Shown here one piece after another: positions 26,418-34,586 of a DNA stretch of 64,000 nucleotides (position 1 is its first letter; each line of letters opens with the position of its first letter). A program made the translations under genes and the position numbers. The stretch is from Acidobacteriaceae bacterium (lineage in GTDB: Bacteria > Acidobacteriota > Terriglobia > Terriglobales > Acidobacteriaceae), in NCBI GenBank assembly GCA_003134995.1, contig PLDC01000002.1, forward strand, positions 1 through 64,000. Reading direction: 5' to 3'. Under the pieces are notes generated by a model. It saw only the letters and a program-made list of their open reading frames with translations, was not told where the DNA came from and did no database searches.

Positions 26418-26777
26418 TCACGCGCTGCCGGCGTTGGTCAAGCCTTCGACAGCATCCTTCAGCGTAGGAAAAGCCAGAAAGAACGGCTCCAGCTTTGTAA
26501 TCTCAAACAACTGCCGCACACGTGGAGTCACTCCGCTCAAGGCCATCCGCTTACCGGATTTCTGCGAACTCACATAAATTCCAACGAGAGATCCCAGTCC
26601 GACCGAATCCATATAAGGAACGAGGCTCAGATCGAGAATAATCGTTCCCGCATTTTCCGAGCGCACAGCATTCTGAAACGGTTGCGCCGTCGCCGCCGTC
26701 AGCGGCCCGGTCAAGCGTAGCACGCGTTCGCGGTTCGCGCCTTCAAACCGTTCGATGGTCATCGGCTCTGACAGCAT
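26418..26777 (-). CDS. STAS-domain anti-anti-sigma factor-like protein
   Basis: A 119-aa STAS protein. The strand-helix motif YMDSVGLGSLVGIY contains S58, the position phosphorylated in SpoIIAA/RsbV-type antagonists. N-terminal IERFEGANRERVLRLTGPL and ILDLSLVPYMDS are typical. No cognate anti-sigma kinase or sigma factor is adjacent, so the partner is elsewhere. A second ATG five codons in is possible as the start. Confidence 0.88.
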   Translation of the reverse strand: MLSEPMTIERFEGANRERVLRLTGPLTAATAQPFQNAVRSENAGTIILDLSLVPYMDSVGLGSLVGIYVSSQKSGKRMALSGVTPRVRQLFEITKLEPFFLAFPTLKDAVEGLTNAGSA

Positions 26778-26819
26778 GCGAAATCATCTTCCTCAAATAA
26801 GGCATTCTCGGGCGGTGGG

Positions 26820-27068
26820 CTACTTTGAAATTCTCCGTGGCCAAAATTTGTAGAGCACGAAAACTATCCCAGAAATCCCCAAGACGCAGCCGATTATGAG
26901 CCCTCCGCCTACAACCATTACCCCATCGCCGAGTCCAATGTCTTTGGGATTTGGGACTACTAAATGCGTCCACACAAAGTCAATCGCCACGAAGCTGCTT
27001 ACGAAGAGAATGCCTCCTGTGACTAAGGAACAAGCGATTACCAGAGCGCATTTGGCGAATGCCTTCAT
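26820..27068 (-). CDS. Small two-helix membrane protein
   Basis: An 82-aa protein of unknown function with two hydrophobic segments, about residues 7-33 and 49-74, joined by a short polar loop (PNPKDIGLGDG), ending in a basic PRRISK tail. It lies in the same direction as its neighbours, 43 bp before the STAS gene. No family recognised. Confidence 0.5.
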   Translation of the reverse strand: MKAFAKCALVIACSLVTGGILFVSSFVAIDFVWTHLVVPNPKDIGLGDGVMVVGGGLIIGCVLGISGIVFVLYKFWPRRISK

Positions 27069-27124
27069 CTACGCCGCTCTTTCTTCCTCCGTTGCAATGA
27101 AGGTAGCCCACACCCATCCACTGC

Positions 27125-28864
27125 TCACACCCTCACACCGAGATCGCGCGTCAGTTCCAGTTTCAACCGCTTCTTCACATCGTTATCCACAAACATAACG
27201 CCGTGATGCTGGCGCACGGGATGAATCTCCGTACCTTCCATACACGCGCTCGATTCCGGCACGGTGCCATCGCCGGCCATTTCGTAGACGGCGCCGACCC
27301 TGCGGCATAGTCCGAGCGGGTCGCATTCGATGCGAATCCGCGTAGCCGTTTTCAGTCCGTACCCGAAGATGCAAACCGTAGGCACGCTCGATCGAGTACC
27401 GAGTTCGGCGCGGAACTCGCGGGCCGCAGCCAGAAGTCCGCGACTCGGTTCCGGCAGCCAGTTATTGTTCGCCAGCACATCCAAATCGGTTCCGGCCGCA
27501 GTGAACACGCTCGGATAATTCGGCAACAACTGATAAGTCGACGGCCACGTTGCCATCGCCTCGCGAAACTTGCGGTCGAGCAATCCCAGCGGAGTGATGT
27601 TCATGCCTTCCATCATCGTCACCAGAGTTTCCGGCGCGCCGGCATGCGGACCACCCATAAGCACGAGCCTGCCAACTTTCTTTGCGCCGCCGAGCCGCTC
27701 AACATAATAGCGGCTCACCAGGCACCCTAGGCTGTGCGCAAGAATCGTAATCGGAGCCGTAACCTTCCATCCCTCAATTGCCGCGCCCAGCTTGCGCGCC
27801 GTCACGCGCGCGTCCTGCCGCGAATCATAAGCAAACTCCAGCAGGTCGCGGCCACGCTCATATCCCAACTCTTCCACCAGATAATCGCTCAGCGCGCCAT
27901 ATTGCTGCAGCTTAATGAAGTTCGGGATGATGACCACTTCATCCAACAGCCCGCGCGGTTCAAGCTCGTTCGACATGGCCAACTCTTCCACGTGCGCCAG
28001 CAGGTGGCGAAGATTAGGCCAAACCAACTGGCTGCCACGCCAAAGCTTGGAACCTCCAAGGCCGGGAATGACCACGACCGGCCGCCGCGCTGGCTTCTGC
28101 GCTTGATCAACGATGGTCAAATCCTCGCCGGAGAACACCGCCTTATAAATCAAACGCGCATCGCCGATGCGAATCGCGTCGCCATCCGCCAGCAAATGTT
28201 TATCGATCTTCACGCCGCCGACGAGCGTGCCGTTGCCGCTATTCAAATCCTGAATCAAGAAGCCTTCGCCGCGGCGCTCAATGCGCGCGTGGCGGCGCGA
28301 AACCCCCGGCCGGTCGAGCACAAGATCGTTATCCGGAGAGCGCCCAATCGCCAGCGTCTCGCGGTCGAGCGCGACCTCCCAGGTCTTGTCAGCTACGTGC
28401 ACCGCCAGCCGCGCCGTATCGGTTTCCTGAACTTCCATTTTCAGCGAAACCTGAGAGAGTGCAACGTCCATGTCGGCGTCAGAATCGATCCGCGTCCGCT
28501 GATCATCGGATTCAGACACGCCAGTTTCAAAGACCGCGGTCACGCCGCCCATCGCGACCGTGTCACCGGGCCTCAGCAGTCGCCGCTCAACGCGCACACC
28601 GTTAATCCAGGTTCCGTTCGGTGAGCCGGCATCGATCACAGTGCAGCCTTCCGCATTGCACTCAATCAAGGCATGCCTGCGAGAAACTTTCGGGTCGCGC
28701 ACCACAATGTCAGCAATCGAAGAACGGCCGACGGTCACGCGAGACTTCGATAACGTGAATTCCTCTCTGCGGCTCCCCGGCATCAGCAGGACGAGCCTCC
28801 CGTAATTTCCCGGAACCAGCGCCCCGCTCCCCGAACCCGACCCGCCCAACTCGTGATCGTCCAT
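27125..28864 (-). CDS. Tandem FHA-domain protein fused to an alpha/beta hydrolase (LCAT-like)
   Basis: A 579-aa fusion. Residues about 22-112 are an FHA domain (VTVGRSSIADIVVRDPKVSR then GSPNGTWINGVRV), and about 150-235 a second (LAIGRSPDNDLVLD then NSGNGTLVGGVKI). FHA domains bind phosphothreonine peptides. Residues 260-560 are an alpha/beta hydrolase of the lecithin:cholesterol acyltransferase/PGAP1-like type: PVVVIPGLGGSKLWRG, a nucleophile Ser in LAHSLGCLVSRYY, and GDGTVPES followed by QHHGVMF with the catalytic Asp/His region. No signal peptide, so a cytoplasmic enzyme recruited by phosphoproteins is the simplest reading. It is divergent from the RiPP operon. Confidence 0.85.
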   Translation of the reverse strand: MDDHELGGSGSGSGALVPGNYGRLVLLMPGSRREEFTLSKSRVTVGRSSIADIVVRDPKVSRRHALIECNAEGCTVIDAGSPNGTWINGVRVERRLLRPGDTVAMGGVTAVFETGVSESDDQRTRIDSDADMDVALSQVSLKMEVQETDTARLAVHVADKTWEVALDRETLAIGRSPDNDLVLDRPGVSRRHARIERRGEGFLIQDLNSGNGTLVGGVKIDKHLLADGDAIRIGDARLIYKAVFSGEDLTIVDQAQKPARRPVVVIPGLGGSKLWRGSQLVWPNLRHLLAHVEELAMSNELEPRGLLDEVVIIPNFIKLQQYGALSDYLVEELGYERGRDLLEFAYDSRQDARVTARKLGAAIEGWKVTAPITILAHSLGCLVSRYYVERLGGAKKVGRLVLMGGPHAGAPETLVTMMEGMNITPLGLLDRKFREAMATWPSTYQLLPNYPSVFTAAGTDLDVLANNNWLPEPSRGLLAAAREFRAELGTRSSVPTVCIFGYGLKTATRIRIECDPLGLCRRVGAVYEMAGDGTVPESSACMEGTEIHPVRQHHGVMFVDNDVKKRLKLELTRDLGVRV

Positions 28865-28911
28865 AGAGATAGCTTAACTCAGTGCCAATATTTTCAACCA
28901 TCGATGGTGTC

Positions 28912-28960
28912 ATCCCTTCGACAAGCTCAGGGCAAGCTCTGAGCGAAGTCGAAGGGATCT
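28912..28960. repeat. Imperfect inverted repeat of the CTTCGAC...GTCGAAG type
   Basis: CCCTTCGACAAGCTCAGGGC is followed by AAGCTCTGAGCGAAGTCGAA and GGG, forming a long imperfect hairpin in the gap between divergent genes. A half copy (CCTGAGCGAAGTCGAAGGG) occurs at about 43700, and a degenerate one at about 60073. This is a widely dispersed intergenic repeat type. Confidence 0.6.
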
Positions 28961-29146
28961 TCGCTACGACGCTGACTGCCCGGCCGTCTGCGAAGTGGAA
29001 ATGTCTGTGGAAATCTCCCCCGCGCACATAAATTTTCGGCATTTCCTGAAATCCAAGGGGTGTATGATGTGGTTCCTATAGCAGACGAAAGTCCGGATGC
29101 GCCTTGCGGAATCGCAATCGGCCTTAGCTAGTGAGGGACGACCATT

Positions 29147-29314
29147 ATGGCAATCAATCAATCATCTGGAGAAGAGCCGCGTCCAGCGGCAATCGAGAAA
29201 AAACCGTACGAGAAACCGGGCTTCCGCTACGAGCAGGTCTTCGTGATCTCGGCGCTGACGTGCGGCAAGATTTCTCCAACGCAGGGCTCATGTACCAGTC
29301 TGAAGGTGTCATGA
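29147..29314 (+). CDS. Putative RiPP precursor peptide (55 aa)
   Basis: A short ORF opening with ATG after GAGGG at 29133-29137. The leader-like half is polar and contains KKPYEKPGFRYEQVF, whose YxxP resembles the leader motif that PqqD-type recognition elements bind in lasso and related RiPPs. The C-terminal half contains ALTCGKISPTQGSCTSLKVS, with Cys39 and Cys49 and a terminal Ser. The stop overlaps the start of the next gene as ATGA, showing it is translated and coupled. The following genes encode a peptidase, an HPr-kinase-like protein, a PqqD protein and a radical SAM/SPASM enzyme, which together identify the locus type. The modification and the cleavage site are unknown. Confidence 0.8.
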   Translation: MAINQSSGEEPRPAAIEKKPYEKPGFRYEQVFVISALTCGKISPTQGSCTSLKVS

Positions 29315-29832
29315 GCTTGTTGGGTCCTATTGCGGCCGATGCTCACCGATTGAAGTGCGAACTCGCATGCGAAGTTCTGCGCTCATTCGGCAGTCTTCGT
29401 TTTTCAGCCACAGGTTGGAGCATGCTGCCGGCCATTTGGCCGAGTGACACGCTGGTGGTCGAGCGCGTCAGCGCAGATCAAGTCAAGGTCGGAGAGGTCG
29501 TGCTTGTCAGAAGGAATGGCAGGCTGTGTGCCCATCGCATCGTTTCCCGCGAAGAAAACTCCGGAAGTCCCGATTGGATAACCCAGGGCGATGCGATGCC
29601 CATGCCCGATCCGCCCGTGAAAGAGAGTGAGTTGCTCGGGCGTGTCAACTACGTCATTCGGGATGGAAGGTGCGTCGCGATGCGCTCGAAGTCAAGTGTG
29701 GCTGCGAAACTCACAACAAAAGTAGTGCGGCGATCTTTTATTGCAGCGCGCGCTCTCGTCTATCTGCATCGCACGATTCCAATCTCAGCGAAATCCGAAA
29801 CAAGGGAATCAGTTCTGCAATGCCAGGGTTAG
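29311..29832 (+). CDS. S24/S26-type signal peptidase-like protein, probable leader peptidase
   Basis: A 173-aa protein with the S26 serine motif TGWSMLPAIWPSDTL (Ser37). The general-base position is His75 (LCAHRIVSR), as in the Sec11/SipW type in which His replaces Lys, and TQGDAMPMPDPPV supplies the conserved Asp box. There is no N-terminal membrane anchor, unlike secretory signal peptidases, so a soluble role in trimming the precursor is plausible. ATG 29311 overlaps the precursor's stop by ATGA. Longer in-frame starts would run across the precursor gene. Confidence 0.8.
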   Translation: MSLLGPIAADAHRLKCELACEVLRSFGSLRFSATGWSMLPAIWPSDTLVVERVSADQVKVGEVVLVRRNGRLCAHRIVSREENSGSPDWITQGDAMPMPDPPVKESELLGRVNYVIRDGRCVAMRSKSSVAAKLTTKVVRRSFIAARALVYLHRTIPISAKSETRESVLQCQG

Positions 29833-29848
29833 CGTGCCAAGGGTTAGC

Positions 29849-30691
29849 ATGATAGGTTTAGCCACACAAGTCGAGCGCGGCAGCGTGGTGATCGCGATCG
29901 GTGGCGTCGCCGTCCGCGTGAATACCGCCGATGCAGATTTTCTCGCGATGCTCGAAGAACGCTACGCCGGCTTCGTCACCGCGGAAACCGGCGCGGATGC
30001 CAGAGCCGAATTCGATTTCGATGTCGAGCTTGTGCCGCCTGCGTTCGCCGATCCCGACGCGGACTTAAGCGTAGCCTATCGCTCAGGCCGCTGGTTCATG
30101 CAGCGCGGCGATTTCCGCGCCGAATTGGACCCCGCATCGCGGCGCGGCTGTATCCGCCAGTCGGCAAACCCCTATTCCATCGACGCCGTTCTGCGCATCA
30201 CCCATACGCTCGTGCTCGCGAAGCGCGGAGGATTTCTTTTGCACTCCGCCAGCGCGATTCGCAACGGTAAAGCATTTCTCTTCGCCGGCGTCTCGGGAGC
30301 AGGGAAGACGACGATCTCGCGCCTGGCCCCGCCCGACGCGACTCTTCTTACCGATGAAATCTCGTACGTCCGCAAAATACATGACTCCGCAAACGGCGAG
30401 TCTTACGTCGCGTTCGGCACGCCCTTCACCGGAGAACTGGCGAAGCTCGGCGAGAATACCTCAGCGCCGGTAGCCGCGTTGTATTTGCTGGCGCAGGGTC
30501 CCGAGAATCGCATCGACCCGGTAACCACGTCCGACGCGGGACGCGAACTTCTGGCCAACATGCTTTTCTTCGCTGAAGATTCGGAAATGGTTCATAGTGC
30601 GTTCCAAGCGGCGTGCGACTTCGTCTCTCGCGTTCCGGTTTACCGGCTCACCTTTGTGCCGGACGCGCGCGTTTGGGAACTGATCGGATAA
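29849..30691 (+). CDS. HPr kinase/phosphorylase-like P-loop protein
   Basis: A 280-aa protein with the HprK-type P-loop FAGVSGAGKTT (residues 146-155) preceded by GGFLLHSASAIRNGKAFLF and followed by LLTDEISYVR, the layout of HPr-kinase-like proteins found in lasso and other RiPP gene clusters. The N-terminal 120 residues are a separate domain without motifs known to me. Known lasso-cluster relatives phosphorylate a C-terminal Ser of the precursor; the precursor here ends in Ser, so the same is possible. It starts 17 bp after the peptidase gene and lies 10 bp before pqqD. ATG 29849 was chosen as the first Met after the upstream stop. Confidence 0.82.
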   Translation: MIGLATQVERGSVVIAIGGVAVRVNTADADFLAMLEERYAGFVTAETGADARAEFDFDVELVPPAFADPDADLSVAYRSGRWFMQRGDFRAELDPASRRGCIRQSANPYSIDAVLRITHTLVLAKRGGFLLHSASAIRNGKAFLFAGVSGAGKTTISRLAPPDATLLTDEISYVRKIHDSANGESYVAFGTPFTGELAKLGENTSAPVAALYLLAQGPENRIDPVTTSDAGRELLANMLFFAEDSEMVHSAFQAACDFVSRVPVYRLTFVPDARVWELIG

Positions 30692-30701
30692 AGATGATCG
30701 G

Positions 30702-31073
30702 ATGACAATGAATAAGAAAATCTACATAGCGCGCAGCCCTCGAATCGCCGCCCGCATGTTAGGCCAAGAAATGCTGGTAATGTCAGGCCAGGGATCGACG
30801 CTCTTCACTCTGAACCCGACCGCAACCATTCTCTGGCAGGCCGCCGACGGCGCCACACCACTCGACCAGATCGTCGAGCACCGCATCTGCACAGAATTCC
30901 AGGTACAGCCCGAAGAAGCCCTGCGTGACGCCGAATCGCTCGCCGAAGACCTCGCCAAGCACGGCATCCTGCAGATCTCAGACCAGCCAATCCCCAAGCC
31001 GGTCGCGTCAGTTCACTCGTCGCAACAACCCGAGTCTCAACCCGAGTCGCAGCCGAGGTCGCTAAAACGATGA
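30702..31073 (+). CDS. PqqD-family RiPP recognition protein
   Basis: A 123-aa protein with the PqqD fold pattern: SPRIAARMLGQEMLVM, TLFTLNPTATILWQAADGATPLDQIVEH and a DAESLAEDLAKHGIL helix. PqqD-like domains (RRE) bind precursor leaders and deliver them to the maturase. The last 25 residues are a Ser/Gln/Pro-rich tail with QPES repeats. Its stop overlaps the start of the radical SAM gene by ATGA, which fits a tight partnership. Confidence 0.88.
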   Translation: MTMNKKIYIARSPRIAARMLGQEMLVMSGQGSTLFTLNPTATILWQAADGATPLDQIVEHRICTEFQVQPEEALRDAESLAEDLAKHGILQISDQPIPKPVASVHSSQQPESQPESQPRSLKR

Positions 31074-32221
31074 GTGCCTTAATGCAGGAGATGAGCAACC
31101 GCGCGCTCGAACTCGGCGTGCCTTTCAGCGTGCAACTCGATCTCACCTACCGCTGCAACGAGCAGTGCATTCACTGCTACCTCGATCACCACGATCACGG
31201 CGAGATGACCACGGTCGAGATTAAGCACCTGCTCAAGGAAATGGCCGAGGCAGGTGTTTTCATCCTCACGTTAAGCGGCGGCGAAATTTTTCTGCGTAAG
31301 GATTTCTTCGAAATCCTGGAGTATGCGCGCGACCTCACCTTCTGCATCAAGCTCAAGACCAACGCCGTGCTGATTCGCGAAGCGCAGGCTGCCCGTCTGC
31401 GTGATCTCGGCGTCGAGTCGATTCAAGTCAGCATTTATTCGCACAAGCCTGAGGTGCATGACGCGATCACCAAAGTTCCAGGGTCGTTGCGGCGCTCGAT
31501 CAAGGCAATTCGCTTTCTGAAGGCGCAGGGTTTGAAGGTGATTGTAGCCAACGTCCTGATGAACCAGAACATGCAGGATTATCAGGACGTCCGATCACTG
31601 GCGCACGAAATCGATGCCGAATACACACTCGACCCAACGATCACTCCGATGATGGATGGCGACCGCGCAATTCTCGACCTGAACGCAGGAGAACCGGCGC
31701 TGCGCACTCTGTTCCGCGACGAGACGCTCGTCGGCAACGCCGAAGAATTCTGCGCCCCGCCGCCCGCGCCCGATGAAGACAGCATGGAGTCGTTGCCCTG
31801 CAGCGCCGGCCACACCGCCTGCTACGTTTCTCCCTACGGAGAGTTTTATCCCTGCGTGCAGTTTCCCCTGTCGTGCGGCAACGTGCGCCAGCAGCGCTTC
31901 ATCGACATCTGGCGCAACTCCGAGCAATTGAAAGAGGTCCGCTCGATTCGCCTGCGCGATCTTTCAAGTTGCTCGCAGTGCGCGCACGGTTCCACCTGCA
32001 CTCGCTGCCCCGGCCTAGCGTACCTCGAAGGCAATATGCGCGGCCCCTCCACCGCCGACTGCGAGAAATCCTTCGCCCGCACCGGAATCCCCTCAAAGAA
32101 TCTGCTGGCGAAAAAAGAGCAAGCTTCGCCCGCGCGCCTCGTGCAGATCCAGCTAGTACCAACAATCACCGGCAGCAGATTGTCCAGCATGTCCGCTTCA
32201 GCTAATGCAGCGGGGGCGTAA
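31070..32221 (+). CDS. Radical SAM/SPASM peptide maturase
   Basis: A 383-aa enzyme. The [4Fe-4S]-SAM motif is CNEQCIHC (C29, C33, C36) after LDLTYR, and LTLSGGEIFLR is the SAM-binding GGE region. The C-terminus is Cys-rich SPASM: PCSAGHTACYVSPYGEFYPC, CGNVRQQRFIDIW, CSQCAHGSTCTRCPG and a final C in TADCE, enough for two auxiliary Fe-S clusters. SPASM proteins of this size modify peptides, for example by thioether or other crosslinks. Coupled to pqqD by ATGA. No exporter or immunity gene is obvious right after it. Confidence 0.9.
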   Translation: MSALMQEMSNRALELGVPFSVQLDLTYRCNEQCIHCYLDHHDHGEMTTVEIKHLLKEMAEAGVFILTLSGGEIFLRKDFFEILEYARDLTFCIKLKTNAVLIREAQAARLRDLGVESIQVSIYSHKPEVHDAITKVPGSLRRSIKAIRFLKAQGLKVIVANVLMNQNMQDYQDVRSLAHEIDAEYTLDPTITPMMDGDRAILDLNAGEPALRTLFRDETLVGNAEEFCAPPPAPDEDSMESLPCSAGHTACYVSPYGEFYPCVQFPLSCGNVRQQRFIDIWRNSEQLKEVRSIRLRDLSSCSQCAHGSTCTRCPGLAYLEGNMRGPSTADCEKSFARTGIPSKNLLAKKEQASPARLVQIQLVPTITGSRLSSMSASANAAGA

Positions 32222-32428
32222 AGTCCGCCAGAGGAGTCGACTGGAGGACGTCGTGATTTCACCACCTAAATGAGCGATAATCGCCTGTCCTCAGCAGTTG
32301 ATTTCAGCAGTTGACGACCTGCGCTTCCGGGTAAAATGTTGGGGCAGTTTTTCTCAGTCTCCTCAATCATGGCACTCGCTTCGATAGTCGGGCTACGGAA
32401 CCAGATTCATGCTGGGTGGAAGTGGTCC

Positions 32429-32938
32429 ATGTCGCTATTGAAGCGAGACTGGACGCTTTCCGACTACCCAATCTCTATGCGTGAGCACGCTATTGATCCG
32501 GCCTATGTCGGTACACGTTTGAAACAGCACCGATACTCGGCCTCGATAGTGAACTGGTGGGTTATCAGTGGCGGCGGTAATACGAAGGGGGAGACGCTGG
32601 AGGAATTGCAAAAGAGGTTTGCTGCCGAAAATGCCAGGAGAGCGGACGAACGCAGGGCGCTCCCTCGACCCGGGACACACGTGCCCATCGAGTTTGCTTC
32701 GCGGGAGCGCGTCGACGCTCATCCTGAGCTAACCAAAGATTTCGTCCGCCGCGTGCTGAACCTCGATTGGGCTTGGATTTCCGACAAATCGAGCCTATGG
32801 GACTTTCACGCCTCAGACGACAATCGAGTGCTGATTGCCAAAATCAACGAGGTCTACGGCGTGGATGTCTCCGACATCGAATCGGCAAGGCTGTCCGAGA
32901 TTCTGGAACGCATCGCTGCCGCGCAACCTTCCTCATGA
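32429..32938 (+). CDS. Hypothetical protein downstream of the RiPP operon
   Basis: A 169-aa soluble protein of unknown function. GGAAG lies 6 bases before ATG 32429; the frame is open back to ATG 32336, so a longer form is possible. Visible features are a Trp-rich N-terminal part (IVNWWVISGGGNTKGETL), a charged helix (ELQKRFAAENARRADERRAL) and a C-terminal LSEILERIAAA helix. It follows the radical SAM gene by about 210 bp in the same direction, too far to assume it belongs to the operon. Confidence 0.5.
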   Translation: MSLLKRDWTLSDYPISMREHAIDPAYVGTRLKQHRYSASIVNWWVISGGGNTKGETLEELQKRFAAENARRADERRALPRPGTHVPIEFASRERVDAHPELTKDFVRRVLNLDWAWISDKSSLWDFHASDDNRVLIAKINEVYGVDVSDIESARLSEILERIAAAQPSS

Positions 32939-33434
32939 TTGGCGATGAATCGCGACAGCGCTCACAACCCCAAAAATCGATTCCCCTAAACCGTCGGTCG
33001 ACTACCCGGAAACCGAACTCGCTAATGCTAGGTCCCCGCCGATGCTGCCCCAACTGCACGAGACCAACCAATATATGAACAGCGACCGTGTGACATCTAA
33101 CCTTGCGCCGCAATCCGACTTAGTCCGATAATCAAGCCAAATACCCACACGCTCTTTGACAATCGAAAAAGCCTGGCTAAGTCCAATCGATCCAGGATTT
33201 TGCAGTCAAGTTCTTTAGAATCAGGATTTTAGCCGGACCAGAAGCAGATCAAAGGTCCGTAAGTAGCTGATTCAAAGGAATTAAGCGGATTCGATCCGAA
33301 ATTTTTTACACCCGGATCTCGATGCCAAAGGCACAGACACCACAAGCCCGAGCCAACTATATTTTGAGCCGAGGGTTGCGTTGCGAAGCGGTCCGTCTTT
33401 CCGCTGACCCTCCTGCTTTATACTGCTTCGACCC
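32939..33434. other. Intergenic region, nothing recognised
   Basis: I see no gene, tRNA, terminator or clear repeat. Small ORFs lack any family features. The last 100 bases hold the probable leader of the glycosyltransferase gene. Confidence 0.4.
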
Positions 33435-34479
33435 ATGGCCAACATTCTCTACGGAGTCAACGGCGAAGGCGCCGGCCACTCCACTCGCGCGAAGGAAGTC
33501 CTCACTCATCTGCGCAAGCAAGGTCACACGCTCCACGTAGCTTCGTTCGATCGCGGAATGCGCAACCTCAGCGATCAGTTTGAAGTCACCGAAGTTTTCG
33601 GCTTCCGCATCGCCTATGTGAACAATCGCGTGCGCTACAAACGCACGCTGGCCAACAATCTGTTGACGATGCGCGAGGCCGCGAAGAGTGTGCACCAACT
33701 CAGGCACTTGATGTCGACCTGGAAGATCGACCTCGTCATCACCGACTTCGAGCCTCTGAGTTGCCACGTCGGCCACAGAATGGGGCTGCCCGTCATCTCA
33801 ATCGATAACCAGCATTGCCTTACAAATGCTGCGGTATCCTATCCGCGGCAATACCAGCGCGATGCCGCGGCGGCGAAGCTTGTAACGCGGCTGATGACTC
33901 CGCACGCCGACGCTTACCTCGTCATTTCATTCTTCACTGCGCCCGTGAAGAAGCGAAACACGTTTCTGTTTCCCCCGCTGCTGCGCCAGGAGATTCTCGA
34001 AGCGACCCCGACGCAGGGCGAACACGTACTGGTCTACGTAACCGCACCGGCGCCAGCGCTGGCGAAGACATTGAGCGCAGTGCGCGAAACGCTTTATCGC
34101 CTACGGCTTCGGCCGCGATGGAACGGAAGGCAACATCGTTTATAAGAAGCCGTCACTCGATGGATTTATGCGCGACCTCACCAGCGCCAAAGCGATCGTG
34201 GCGAACTCCGGATTCTCGCTGGTGACGGAAGCCCTGCATCTCGCAAAGCCCTACCTCGCAGTCCCCGTGGACCACCAGTTCGAACAGATCTTCAATGCCT
34301 ACTGGCTGCAGAAAATGGGATACGGCGCCTATTGGGAAGACTTGAATAAAGAGCGCGTCGAGTCTTTCCTCTACAACCTGCCGGTCTTTAGAGAAAGGTT
34401 GGCGGACTATCCGCGGCAAGGCAATGGCGCGCTGTTGGCAAAGCTCGACACGCTGATCGCCGAACACACATCGTCTTAG
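33435..34479 (+). pseudogene. Frameshifted glycosyltransferase (MJ1255/UDP-glucuronosyltransferase-like)
   Basis: Two frames together make one GT-B-like glycosyltransferase. The first (33435 to about 34085) begins ANILYGVNGEGAGHSTRAKEV, a glycine-rich donor-domain loop, and contains ITDFEPLSCHVGHRMGLPVI. The second, shifted by +1 and open to 34479, begins AKRFIAYGFGRDGTEGN and contains AKAIVANSGFSLVTEALHLAKPYLAVPVDHQFEQ, the C-terminal nucleotide-sugar motif. A one-base insertion around 34083-34095 (GCGAAACGC) accounts for it. Either a recent inactivation or a sequencing error; both halves are otherwise well conserved. Confidence 0.75.
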
Positions 34480-34586
34480 TCTCTCGATCAGGCAACGAGG
34501 GCAAAGATTTGTAGCGGCCAGCTTCTCCGCAAACTTTTTTATCCTTTCGTCTTCCGCGAAACGTCTCAGTCGTGCGAAATTAGTGC

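Noticed and set aside
29147-32221. Reading the operon as a lasso peptide cluster
   Set aside because: The YxxP leader, PqqD and HprK-like genes fit, but no asparagine-synthetase-like cyclase or transglutaminase-type protease is present and a radical SAM/SPASM enzyme is.
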